From: Nocardioides luti | GTDB lineage: Bacteria; Actinomycetota; Actinomycetes; Propionibacteriales; Nocardioidaceae | Direction: 5' to 3' | Length of the DNA: 64,000 nucleotides | NCBI RefSeq assembly: GCF_014212315.1 | Contig: NZ_JACKXE010000001.1 | Span: 3,596,001-3,660,000, forward strand | Shown here: positions 17,174 through 25,349 of the stretch, piece after piece | How positions within the stretch are numbered: the first letter of the stretch is position 1 | Layout: the number at the start of each line of letters is the position of its first letter | Made by a program: the position numbers and the translations under genes | The notes under the pieces: model-generated | What the model was told of the DNA's origin: nothing | Database searches by the model: none | Seen by the model: only the letters and a program-made list of their open reading frames with translations

Positions 17174-18709
17174 TCAGGCCTGGGCGGGTGCCCCGGCCGA
17201 GTCGCCGGCGCCTGAGCCGCCGGAGCGGCGACGACGGCGACGGGCGCGCGGCGCACCCTCGGTGCCGGCGTCGGAGCCGGTGCTCGCGCCCTCGGCGGGG
17301 CCGGCGGACGTGACGGCGGCGGGAGCGGCGGTGGAGCCGCCCTCGGCCACCGGCTCGCCGCTGCGCGAGCGGGTCCGGTTGCGGTTGTTGCGGCTGCGGG
17401 CCGGACGGTCGCCACCGCCGGAGCGGTCACCACCCCGGCCGCCGCGTTCCCCGCGGTCACCGCCACGGTCCTCGCGGGGCTTGCGCTCCACGGGGGCGGC
17501 GTCGACGATGCGGCCCTTGGTGCCGGGGGCGATGCCCTGGTCGTGGTACAGGTGCTCGGACGTGGAGTAGGTCTCCTGCGGCTCGTCGAACGGCAGGTCC
17601 AGCGTCTTGTTGATCATCTTCCAGCGGTGCAGGTCCGCCCAGTCCACGAAGGTGATCGCGGTGCCGGTCGCGCCGGCGCGACCGGTGCGGCCGATCCGGT
17701 GCACGTAGGTCTTGTCGTCCTCGGGGCACGTGTAGTTGATGACGTGCGAGACGCCGGCGACGTCGATGCCGCGGGCGGCGACGTCGGTGGCGACCAGGAC
17801 CCGGATCTTGTCCTCGCGGAACTTCGCGAGCGCCTTCTCGCGGGCCACCTGCGCCATGTCCCCGTGCAGGGGGCTGGCGGAGAAGCCGCGCTCGGACAGG
17901 TCGTCGGCCACGCGCTGCGACTGCCGCTTGGTGCGCGTGAAGACGATGATCTTGCCGGCGTCCTCGGCCTGCAGGACCCGGCCGATGATCTCGGGCTTGT
18001 CGAGGTCGTGGGCCAGGTAGATGAACTGCGCGGTCGCCGGCACCATCGTGGTGTCGTACGACGACTCCGCGCGGATGTTCATCGGGTGGCGCATGTGGGT
18101 GCGGGCCAGCGAGACGATCGCGGACGGCATCGTCGCGGAGAACAGCATCGTCTGGCGGGTCTCGGGCGTCATCGAGAGCAGCTTCTGGACGTCGGGCAGG
18201 AAGCCGAGGTCGAGCATCTCGTCGGCCTCGTCGAGGACCAGCGCGTGCACGTGGGACAGGTCCAGCGCGCGGCGGTTGGCCAGGTCGATGAGGCGGCCCG
18301 GGGTGCCGACGACGATGTCGACGCCGGAGGCCAGGGTGTCGAGCTGGGTGTCGTAGCCGACCCCGCCGTACACCGTCAGCACGCGCAGGCCGAGGTCGGC
18401 GCTGGCGAGGTGGAGGTCGTTGGAGACCTGGAGCGCGAGCTCGCGGGTCGGGGCGACGATGAGCGCCTGCGGCTTGCCCTGCGGCAGGTCGGCGTACGCC
18501 GGGTCGGTCATCGGGACGCTGCGCTGCAGCACCGGGATGCCGAAGGCGAGGGTCTTGCCGGTGCCGGTGCGGGCCTGACCGATGAGGTCGGTGCCCATCA
18601 GGGCGACAGAGAGGGTCATCTCCTGGATGGCGAAGGGAGTGGTGATGCCGGCGCGCTCGAGCGCGTCGCAGATGCCGGGGAGGACCCCGAGCTCGCGGAA
18701 CGTGGTCAG
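17174..18709 (-). CDS. DEAD-box RNA helicase (RhlE/CshA-like), non-AUG start
   Basis: The core has Walker A ARTGTGKT, PTRELALQV, the DEAD box LDEADEM, SAT, and the C-terminal helicase domain ending HRIGRTGRAG. A tail of about 100 residues is rich in Arg, Gly and Asp and probably disordered. The first in-frame ATG is at 18619, but the family F-helix and Q-motif (FRELG ... TTPFAIQ) are encoded upstream of it with no ATG, GTG or TTG before an in-frame stop at 18731. I therefore place the start at the CTG at 18709, giving 511 residues. The protein unwinds RNA in ribosome assembly or decay; the exact role is unknown. Confidence 0.85.
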   Translation of the reverse strand: MTTFRELGVLPGICDALERAGITTPFAIQEMTLSVALMGTDLIGQARTGTGKTLAFGIPVLQRSVPMTDPAYADLPQGKPQALIVAPTRELALQVSNDLHLASADLGLRVLTVYGGVGYDTQLDTLASGVDIVVGTPGRLIDLANRRALDLSHVHALVLDEADEMLDLGFLPDVQKLLSMTPETRQTMLFSATMPSAIVSLARTHMRHPMNIRAESSYDTTMVPATAQFIYLAHDLDKPEIIGRVLQAEDAGKIIVFTRTKRQSQRVADDLSERGFSASPLHGDMAQVAREKALAKFREDKIRVLVATDVAARGIDVAGVSHVINYTCPEDDKTYVHRIGRTGRAGATGTAITFVDWADLHRWKMINKTLDLPFDEPQETYSTSEHLYHDQGIAPGTKGRIVDAAPVERKPREDRGGDRGERGGRGGDRSGGGDRPARSRNNRNRTRSRSGEPVAEGGSTAAPAAVTSAGPAEGASTGSDAGTEGAPRARRRRRRSGGSGAGDSAGAPAQA

Positions 18710-18909
18710 TGTCTTGGTCGCTTTCGTGAGTCAGCCGGCAATTCGACAGAGCCTGGCCGAAGGAAGTGTTCGGTTGCGGCGGACTCGACGGCAGTTCAAA
18801 GACAGCGGGCCTGCCGCGCACATGCGGCGTACATCGGGCGCTGCGCGGCTCCGGTGAGGGAGTGCGGTAGCGACATCGATCACGTCGAGTCTATCGGTAG
18901 GGTGCGCGC

Positions 18910-19620
18910 ATGACTGAATCGACCGGCGAGGCGGCGGCCGACATCCCGGTCGCCTTCCAGGACCCGCAGTACCACGAGGCGGTGGTCGACCTGCTCGGCG
19001 CGATCGCGTACGGCGAGATCTCGGCCTTCGAGCGGCTGGCCGAGGACGCCAAACTGGCGCCGACCCTGGAGGACAAGGTCGCGATCGCGACGATGGCGAC
19101 GGCCGAGTTCGGCCACGTCGGCCGGATCCTGGAGCGGCTCACCGCGATCGGCGCCGACCCGTTCGCGGCGATGGCGCCGTTCCGCGCCGCGATCGACCTG
19201 TTCCACCAGCACACCGCGCCGGCCGACTGGTTCGAGGGCCTGATCAAGGCCTACGTCGGCGACGGCATGGCCAACGACTTCTACCGCGAGATCGCGGCCT
19301 ACCTCGACGTCGAGACCCGGGACCTGATCATCGACGCCCTCGAGGACGGCGGGCACTCCCGCTTCGTCGTCGACCGGGTGCGCGCCGCCATCGACGCCGA
19401 CCACCGGCTCGGCGGACGCCTGGCCCTGTGGGGTCGCCGGCTGATGGGGGAGGCGCTGACCCAGGCGCAGCGGGTGGCCGCCGAGCGCGACGCGCTCTCG
19501 GCGCTGCTGGCCGGGGGCGTGGACCGGCCCGGGCTCGACCTGGCCGCGATCGGGCGGATGTTCACCCGGATCACCGAGCGGCACGCCGAGCGGATGGCCG
19601 AGCTCGGGCTGGCCTCCTAG
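18910..19620 (+). CDS. Ferritin-like domain protein
   Basis: A 236-residue helical protein. AYGEISAFERLAEDA near residue 36 and a second ATAEFGHVGRILERL near residue 70 give paired ExxH-like positions found in the ferritin-like/MiaE-like diiron superfamily. DGMANDFYREIAAYLD and GGHSRFVVDRV form the second half of the bundle. The TAGGGT box at 18898-18903 lies 6 nt before the ATG, indicating a leaderless message. It is divergent from the DEAD-box helicase, as in the M. tuberculosis rhlE / Rv3210c region by my recollection. Substrate unknown. Confidence 0.75.
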   Translation: MTESTGEAAADIPVAFQDPQYHEAVVDLLGAIAYGEISAFERLAEDAKLAPTLEDKVAIATMATAEFGHVGRILERLTAIGADPFAAMAPFRAAIDLFHQHTAPADWFEGLIKAYVGDGMANDFYREIAAYLDVETRDLIIDALEDGGHSRFVVDRVRAAIDADHRLGGRLALWGRRLMGEALTQAQRVAAERDALSALLAGGVDRPGLDLAAIGRMFTRITERHAERMAELGLAS

Positions 19621-19627
19621 CGAACGC

Positions 19628-19852
19628 CTAGCTGCGGAAGCCGACCTGGCCGGCGACGCCGCCGCCGATCTCGACGTAGGCGATCTTCGCCGCGGGGACG
19701 ATGACCTTGCGGTTCTTGCTGTCGGTGAGCGTGAGCACGCCGGTCTCGGAGCCGACCGCCTCGCTGACGAGCTTCTCGACGTTCTCGGGGGTCTCGTCCG
19801 TCTCGACGACGAGCTCACGCTGGGCGTACTGGACGCCGATCTTGACCTCCAT
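19628..19852 (-). CDS. DUF3107 family protein
   Basis: A 74-residue acidic protein that begins MEVKIGVQYAQRELVVETDE and contains KVIVPAAKIAYVEIG, matching DUF3107 (M. tuberculosis Rv3208A). A small beta-strand-rich fold is likely; the function is not established. GGAGG lies 6-7 nt before the ATG. The TetR gene is 39 bp upstream on the same strand, so they are probably one transcript. Confidence 0.88.
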   Translation of the reverse strand: MEVKIGVQYAQRELVVETDETPENVEKLVSEAVGSETGVLTLTDSKNRKVIVPAAKIAYVEIGGGVAGQVGFRS

Positions 19853-19891
19853 GAGGTCCTCCTTCAGTCAGGGGGGGTGGTGCAGGGACGT

Positions 19892-20551
19892 TCAGTGGTC
19901 GAGCGGGTAGCCCCGGATGCCGCGCCACGCGAGCCCGGCCACCAGGGCGGCGGCGTCGGACTTGCGGATGCCGCCCGCGTCCGTCAGCCAGAACCGCGCG
20001 CTGACCTGGGCCATTCCCACGAGCGAGACGGCGAGCAGGCGCGACGCCTCGTCGGGCAGGCCGGTGTCGTCGTGGATGACGTGGGCGATCATGTCGGCGC
20101 ACTCGCTGGTGACCCGCTCGACCTGCTCGCGCACGGCGGGCTCGTTGGTGAGGTCGGACTCGAAGACCAGGCGGAAGGCGCCGGTGTCGCCGGCGACGTA
20201 CTCGAAGAAGGCGTCCATGGTCGCGGCGACGCGCATCTTGTTGTCGGCGGTCGAGGCCAGGGCGACCCGGCAGTTGTCGATGATCTGGTCGCACGACGCG
20301 TCGAGCAGCGCGAGGTAGAGGTCGAGCTTGCCGGGGAAGTGCTGGTAGAGCACCGGCTTCGAGACGCCCGCGCGCTCGGCGATGTCGTCCATCGCGGCGG
20401 CGTGGAAGCCCTGGGCCACGAAGACCTCGAGGGCGGACTCGAGGAGCTGGGCGCGTCGCTCGCGACGCGGCATCCGCGCTCCGCGGGGGCGGTTCCCGCC
20501 CGCGGTGGAGGCACCGGTGGCCCCGAGGGCATCGTGCTGGCCAGCGCTCAA
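19892..20551 (-). CDS. TetR/AcrR family regulator
   Basis: A TetR regulator with the helix-turn-helix region MDDIAERAGVSKPVLYQHFPGKLDLYLALL. Two starts are possible. The ATG at 20473 gives 193 residues. The TTG at 20551 gives 219 residues and has GAGGAG exactly 6 nt upstream. I chose the TTG because its relative Rv3208 of M. tuberculosis carries a similar basic extension before the conserved RRERRAQLL stretch. The ligand-binding half is helical, with no clue to the inducer. It is divergent from moeZ across 184 bp and could control it, itself, or the downstream DUF3107 gene. Confidence 0.85.
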   Translation of the reverse strand: MSAGQHDALGATGASTAGGNRPRGARMPRRERRAQLLESALEVFVAQGFHAAAMDDIAERAGVSKPVLYQHFPGKLDLYLALLDASCDQIIDNCRVALASTADNKMRVAATMDAFFEYVAGDTGAFRLVFESDLTNEPAVREQVERVTSECADMIAHVIHDDTGLPDEASRLLAVSLVGMAQVSARFWLTDAGGIRKSDAAALVAGLAWRGIRGYPLDH

Positions 20552-20735
20552 CTCAGGCTCCTCGACTCCGGACGCGTCACTCCTGCGGGTCGGACCCGCA
20601 GCGGCGAGCCTACCCGTCCGTAGCCCCGGTCCGGATGACGGGACGCGCGGGCCGCCGCCGTCGGGCGCGGGGAACATGGCCGGGGTCGGCGACGTTGTCC
20701 CGTCGACGACCGACGAACTGCTGTGAGGAGCACCC

Positions 20736-21953
20736 GTGACCTTTCCCGCCCTGGTGGAGCCGGCCACCGAGCTGACCATCGACGAGGTACGCCGCTACAG
20801 CCGCCACCTGATCATCCCCGACGTGGGCATGACCGGGCAGAAGCGCCTGAAGAACGCCAAAGTGCTGGTCATCGGCGCCGGCGGCCTCGGCAGCCCCGCC
20901 CTGCTCTACCTGGCCGCGGCCGGCGTCGGCACGCTCGGCATCGCGGAGTTCGACGAGGTCGACGAGTCGAACCTCCAGCGCCAGATCATCCACCGGCAGT
21001 CCGACATCGGCCGGCCCAAGGCCGAGTCCGCGCGCGACGCCATCCACGAGGCCAACCCGTACGTCGAGGTCGTGCTGCACCCCGAGCGCCTCGACAACGA
21101 CAACGTGATGCAGGTCTTCGAGGGCTACGACCTGATCGTCGACGGCACCGACAACTTCGCCACCCGCTACATGGTCAACGACGCGGCGTACTTCCTGAAG
21201 ATCCCCTACGTCTGGGGCTCGATCTACCGCTTCGACGGCCAGGCGTCGGTCTTCTGGCCGCACGCCGAGGACACGGACGGCCAGAGCGTCGAGGCGCCCT
21301 GCTACCGCTGCCTCTACCCCGAGCCCCCGCCGCCGGGCATGGTCCCGAGCTGCGCCGAGGGCGGCGTGCTGGGCGTGCTGTGCGCGAGCATCGGCTCGAT
21401 CCAGGTCAACGAGGCCATCAAGGTGCTGACCGGCATCGGCGACCCCGCCGTCGGCAAGCTCGTGATCTACGACGCCCTCGAGCTCGAGTGGCGCAAGCTC
21501 AAGGTCCGCAAGGACCCGAACTGCGCGCTGTGCGGCGAGAACCCGACCGTCACCGGGCTGATCGACTACGACACCTTCTGCGGTGCGATCTCCGAGGACG
21601 CCGCCGACGCCGCGGCCGGCTCGACGATCTCGGTCACCCAGCTCGAGCACCTGCTCAAGGAGCGCGAGGAGGGCACCCGCGACTTCGTCCTCGTCGACGT
21701 GCGCGAGCCGAACGAGTACGAGATCAACAGGATCCCGGGCTCGGTGCTGATCCCCAAGGGCGAGTTCCTCAACGGCAACGCGCTCGGGGAGCTGCCCAGC
21801 GACAAGCAGATCGTGCTGCACTGCAAGAGCGGCGTGCGCTCCGCCGAGGCCCTCGCGGTCCTCAAGGGCGCTGGCTACGCCGACGCCGTGCACGTCGGTG
21901 GCGGCGTGGTCGCCTGGGTCAACCAGATCGACCCCAGCCAGCCGTCGTACTGA
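20736..21953 (+). CDS. moeZ: Adenylyltransferase/sulfurtransferase MoeZ
   Basis: The 405-residue protein joins an E1-like ThiF/MoeB domain (about 20-275) to a rhodanese domain (about 290-400). GAGGLGSPALLYLAAAGVG binds ATP. CYRC near 188 and CALC near 262 hold zinc. HCKSGVRSAEAL near 362 provides the rhodanese Cys that carries sulfur. MoeZ adenylates and thiocarboxylates the C-termini of MoaD/CysO/ThiS-like carriers for molybdopterin, cysteine or thiamine synthesis. It could serve the molybdenum hydroxylase encoded 15 kb away, but it is probably a general enzyme. The GTG start has GAGGAG 5 nt upstream. Confidence 0.93.
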   Translation: MTFPALVEPATELTIDEVRRYSRHLIIPDVGMTGQKRLKNAKVLVIGAGGLGSPALLYLAAAGVGTLGIAEFDEVDESNLQRQIIHRQSDIGRPKAESARDAIHEANPYVEVVLHPERLDNDNVMQVFEGYDLIVDGTDNFATRYMVNDAAYFLKIPYVWGSIYRFDGQASVFWPHAEDTDGQSVEAPCYRCLYPEPPPPGMVPSCAEGGVLGVLCASIGSIQVNEAIKVLTGIGDPAVGKLVIYDALELEWRKLKVRKDPNCALCGENPTVTGLIDYDTFCGAISEDAADAAAGSTISVTQLEHLLKEREEGTRDFVLVDVREPNEYEINRIPGSVLIPKGEFLNGNALGELPSDKQIVLHCKSGVRSAEALAVLKGAGYADAVHVGGGVVAWVNQIDPSQPSY

Positions 21954-21972
21954 CGCGCGGCCCCCAGCGTCC

Positions 21973-22012
21973 GGCCACTCCCGGTCCACCCCAGCCGGGA
22001 CCGGGAGTGGCC
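21973..22012. terminator. Terminator hairpin after moeZ
   Basis: A perfect 15-bp stem (21973-21987 with 21998-22012) around a 10-nt loop, 20 bp past the moeZ stop. There is no T-tract. It separates moeZ from the secreted protease genes. Confidence 0.75.
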
Positions 22013-22142
22013 CGGACCCGACGTAGTTCGCATGGCCCGAAATGACTAGGAGGGCGTAACCCGGACGGGCCATGTGTCGTTCAACACCCGACATGACAGG
22101 TCGTCGCTGCCGGCGGCGACCGCTCGATCGGGAGGAACACCC

Positions 22143-23039
22143 ATGACGAACTGGTCCACGAAGGCCCGTCGCGCCACCGGCGCACTCGCCGTGCTCAGCA
22201 GCGCCGCCCTCGCCACCGCGATGGCCACCGCCGGCCCCGCCGAGGCCAAGGTCGGCCTCAACGCCGCCGGCTACGCGCCCGCCGCGACCGCGCTGATCCA
22301 CCCCGGCACGATGATGTACACCAACGGCGCCCAGTGCACCGCGAACTTCGTCTTCACCGACGCCTCGGCGAACACCTACGTCGGGTACGCCGCGCACTGC
22401 GCCGGCCTCGGCGAGGCGACCGACACCAACGGCTGCCTCAACGACTCGGTCCCGCTGGGCACCAAGGTCGACTTCAGCAACGACGGCAGCCTCGTCGACG
22501 AGGGCACCATCGTGGGCCACGGCACGCTCGTCTACTCCTCGTGGATCACCGAGCACCAGATCGGCACCACGGACCCGAACACCTGCGCCTACAACGACTT
22601 CGCGCTGGTCAAGGTCGACGCCGCCGACGTCTCCAAGGTCAACCCGTCGGTGCCCTTCTGGGGCGGCCCGACCGGGATCGACACCGACGGCACCGCCGCC
22701 GGCGACGACCTGTGGACCTACGGCAACTCCAGCCTGCGCGCCGGCCTCTCGCCGCTCTCCCCGCACCGCGGCGTGAGCCTCGGCGACGACCCGGCCGACG
22801 GCGGCTGGACGCACCCGCTCTACACCGTCACCCCGGGCATCCCCGGCGACTCGGGCTCGGGCTTCCTGAGCGAGGGCGGCAAGGCGGTCGGCACCCTGTC
22901 GACCATCGGCCTGGCCCCGCTGCCCGCGTCGAACAACATCGGCGACCTGGCCAAGGAGCTGGCCTTCGCCCAGCAGCACTCGGGCATCTCCGGCCTCACG
23001 CTGGTCAACGGCACCGAGCCGTTCGCCCCGATCCTCTGA
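22143..23039 (+). CDS. Secreted trypsin-like serine protease (S1 fold), copy 1
   Basis: A 298-residue exported protein with an Ala-rich signal peptide ending near AEA at residue 35. His84 (YAAHC), Asp152 (YNDFALV) and Ser237 (GDSGSGF) form a complete catalytic triad in the S1 order. Conserved cysteines (AAHC, NGC, NTC) may form disulfides. It is a close relative of the next gene, so the pair arose by tandem duplication. GGAGGA at 22131-22136 is 6 nt before the ATG. The target protein is unknown. Confidence 0.82.
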   Translation: MTNWSTKARRATGALAVLSSAALATAMATAGPAEAKVGLNAAGYAPAATALIHPGTMMYTNGAQCTANFVFTDASANTYVGYAAHCAGLGEATDTNGCLNDSVPLGTKVDFSNDGSLVDEGTIVGHGTLVYSSWITEHQIGTTDPNTCAYNDFALVKVDAADVSKVNPSVPFWGGPTGIDTDGTAAGDDLWTYGNSSLRAGLSPLSPHRGVSLGDDPADGGWTHPLYTVTPGIPGDSGSGFLSEGGKAVGTLSTIGLAPLPASNNIGDLAKELAFAQQHSGISGLTLVNGTEPFAPIL

Positions 23040-23092
23040 CCTCGTCCCACCGTCTGGGGAGCACCAGGTCCGGCTGACCGGACCGCACCACC

Positions 23093-23128
23093 CGACGACC
23101 CCGTCCGCGTAGCCGGACGGGGTCGTCG
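23093..23128. terminator. Terminator hairpin between the protease paralogues
   Basis: A perfect 15-bp stem (23093-23107 with 23114-23128) and a 6-nt loop lie 53 bp after the first protease gene and only 14 bp before the second. The strength of the stem suggests that the two paralogues are transcribed separately, or that the downstream one is attenuated. Confidence 0.75.
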
Positions 23129-23142
23129 CTCGTTGGAGGGAC

Positions 23143-24033
23143 ATGCGACCCTCCACCCCGGCGGCGCTCCTCGCCGCCCTCGTCCTGGCCGTTCCCGTCG
23201 CCGCGTCGGCCGCCCCCGCCACGGCGGCCGCGGCCTCGGCGCCCGCCGCGCCGGTCGCGCACCGCGACGTCCGCTGGGCGCCCGCGGACTCCGCGACGAT
23301 CCACCCCGGCGTGCAGATGTTCACCAAGGGCGCCCAGTGCACCGCCAACTTCGTCTTCACCGACGCGGCGTCGCGGGTCTACGTCGGGTACGCCGCCCAC
23401 TGCGCCGGCACGGGCACCCAGAGCGACACCAACGGCTGCCGCACCGGCTCGCGCCCGCTCGGCACGCCGGTCCGCTTCGCCACCGGGGCCACGGCCGCCG
23501 GCGGCGGGACGACGGTCGGCCGCGGCACCCTGGTCTACAGCTCCTGGACCGCGATGCGCCGGGCCGGCACGACCAACGCGAACGCCTGCGACTTCAACGA
23601 CCTGGCCCTGGTCCGCGTGGACGCCGACGACGTCGCGAAGGTCAACCCGTCGGTGCCCTTCTGGGGCGGGCCGGTCGCGCTCGCGAAGAGCGACCCCGAG
23701 GCCGGCGCCCAGGTCTTCTCCTGGGGCCAGTCGAGCCTGCGTCCCACCACGGTCCTCTCCCCGCGCACCGGTGTCGTCCTGGCCCGCGGGGGCGGCGGCT
23801 GGAGCCACGAGGTCTACACCGCGACGCCAGGCATCCCCGGGGACTCCGGCAGCGGCTTCCTCGACGCCGACGGCCGGGCGCTCGGCACGCTCTCGACGAT
23901 CGCGATCGCCCCGGTGGCGGGCGCGAACGGCGTCGGCGACCTGGCCCGCGAGCTCGCCTTCGCCCGGGACCGGTCGGGCCTCGACGGGCTGCGCCTGGTG
24001 CCCGGCACGGAGGCGTTCTCACCGGTCCCGTGA
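23143..24033 (+). CDS. Secreted trypsin-like serine protease (S1 fold), copy 2
   Basis: A 296-residue paralogue of the preceding gene. Shared blocks include GAQCTANFVFTDA, YVGYAAHCAGTG, VNPSVPFWGGP and GIPGDSGSGFL. The triad is His86, Asp153, Ser235. The signal peptide is shorter and Ala/Pro-rich (cleavage near ATAAA). The region between signal and protease core differs most from copy 1. GGAGG lies just before the ATG. Because a strong hairpin separates them, the two copies may be expressed under different conditions. Confidence 0.82.
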   Translation: MRPSTPAALLAALVLAVPVAASAAPATAAAASAPAAPVAHRDVRWAPADSATIHPGVQMFTKGAQCTANFVFTDAASRVYVGYAAHCAGTGTQSDTNGCRTGSRPLGTPVRFATGATAAGGGTTVGRGTLVYSSWTAMRRAGTTNANACDFNDLALVRVDADDVAKVNPSVPFWGGPVALAKSDPEAGAQVFSWGQSSLRPTTVLSPRTGVVLARGGGGWSHEVYTATPGIPGDSGSGFLDADGRALGTLSTIAIAPVAGANGVGDLARELAFARDRSGLDGLRLVPGTEAFSPVP

Positions 24034-24042
24034 CAGTGACCG

Positions 24043-24084
24043 GTGGCGGGATCGGTGACGGGATCCGTGGCGGGATCTGTGACC
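24043..24084. repeat. 12-bp tandem repeat, 3.5 units
   Basis: Units GTGGCGGGATCG, GTGACGGGATCC and GTGGCGGGATCT follow head to tail, with a half unit GTGACC after them. They sit directly downstream of the second protease stop. They may be slippage-prone; no function is apparent. Confidence 0.65.
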
Positions 24085-24129
24085 GCAGCGTGATCCACCG
24101 GGCCGCCCGGCGGGGGTAGGTTCCTCGCT

Positions 24130-24870
24130 GTGACAGCCGCCGCGCGAACCTCGATCACGGCGGTCGTCGCCGTGGTCGGCGCGGCGCTGGTGGTCATCTT
24201 GCTGGTCACCTGGGCGGCCTCGATCGGTCCCGACGCGGTGCTCACCGGCGACGGCCCGGCGACGAACCGGGTCGCGATGCCGACGACCACCCCGCCCACG
24301 CTGGTGGGGTCGCCGACCAGCGACATCGACCGGATCCGCGCCACGGCCCAGCCCCGGCACGACCCGGTCCTGACGGTGCTCGCCTACGCGCTCGAGGTCG
24401 TCGTCGCGCTGATCGGCCTCGTGCTGCTCTGGCGCCTTCAGCGCTGGGCCCGCGAGACGTTCGACGCCCGGCGGCGCCGGGACCCGCGCCCGGACGAGGT
24501 CGACTTCGACGTGCTCGAGGCGCCCGGGGTGATCACCGAGGAGATCCTGCGGGACGCCGACGACCAGCGGGCGCTGCTCGAGGGCGGTCCGGCCGACGAC
24601 GCCATCATCGAGTGCTGGCACCGCTTCGAGGTCCAGGCCGCCGCGGCCGGCACCTCCCGGCGTACGTGGGAGACGTCCTCGGAGTTCACGCTCCGCATCC
24701 TCGAGCTGGTCTCGGCGGACGACCGCGCCGTGACCCGGCTGGCCGGCCTCTACCGCGAGGCCCGCTTCTCCGGCCACCTGATGGGCGAGGACGACCGGGC
24801 CGAGGCGCTCGCCGCCCTGGACACCATCCACCGCGGCCTGCGGTCCCTCGCCCGGGGTGGCACGCGGTGA
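24130..24870 (+). CDS. DUF4129 domain membrane protein
   Basis: The 246-residue protein has an N-terminal membrane helix (about 10-33), an extracytoplasmic loop, a second helix (about 80-105) and a cytoplasmic C-terminal half. The C-terminus from about residue 150, with IIECWHRFEVQAAAAGTSR, SSEFTLRIL and LAGLYREARFSGH, fits DUF4129. It opens a coupled operon with MoxR and DUF58 genes, an arrangement linked in other bacteria to protein assembly or cell-surface maturation. TAGGTT at 24117-24122 stands 7 nt before the GTG. Confidence 0.8.
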   Translation: MTAAARTSITAVVAVVGAALVVILLVTWAASIGPDAVLTGDGPATNRVAMPTTTPPTLVGSPTSDIDRIRATAQPRHDPVLTVLAYALEVVVALIGLVLLWRLQRWARETFDARRRRDPRPDEVDFDVLEAPGVITEEILRDADDQRALLEGGPADDAIIECWHRFEVQAAAAGTSRRTWETSSEFTLRILELVSADDRAVTRLAGLYREARFSGHLMGEDDRAEALAALDTIHRGLRSLARGGTR

Positions 24871-25349
24871 TCGGGCGGGTGCCGGCACGCTGGCGGGTCC
24901 GCATCGTCGTGGCCGTCGCGCTGTACGCCGTGCTCGAGGTCGTCTTCACGAAGGTCGACTTCGACCCCGACGCGCTGCGCCTGGCCCTCGTCGTGGCGGT
25001 CGGCATCGCGCTGTTCGGCGTCGTGCAGGACGCGCTCGGCGACTCCGGCCCCGGCTGGGACGTCGAGCGCGTCAGCACCCCCCTCGCCGAGGGGCTCGAC
25101 CGGCCGACCGCCCGCTACGTCGGGCTGCTCGAGAGCCACCTGACCTCACGGACGCCGGACGGCGTCCTCGCGGACCGGCTGCGCACGCTCGCCGACACCG
25201 TGCTGCGGCAGCGCCACGGCCTCGGCGTCGCCGACCCCGCCGCCCGGGACCTCCTCGGCCCCGAGCTGGGCCGGGTCCTCGACGAACCACCCCGGCGGCT
25301 CAGCCGCGACGAGATCGACCGATGCATGACCAGGATCGAGGGACTGTGA
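24867..25349 (+). CDS. Membrane protein of the MoxR/DUF58 operon
   Basis: A 160-residue protein with two membrane helices (about 12-28 and 40-55) and a cytoplasmic tail of about 95 residues rich in charged residues (RLRTLADTVLRQRHGLG). I do not recognise a named family. Its GTG overlaps the stop of the DUF4129 gene, and its stop overlaps the GTG of the MoxR gene, so it is made in step with both. A scaffold role in the same complex is inferred from position only. Confidence 0.7.
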   Translation: MIGRVPARWRVRIVVAVALYAVLEVVFTKVDFDPDALRLALVVAVGIALFGVVQDALGDSGPGWDVERVSTPLAEGLDRPTARYVGLLESHLTSRTPDGVLADRLRTLADTVLRQRHGLGVADPAARDLLGPELGRVLDEPPRRLSRDEIDRCMTRIEGL

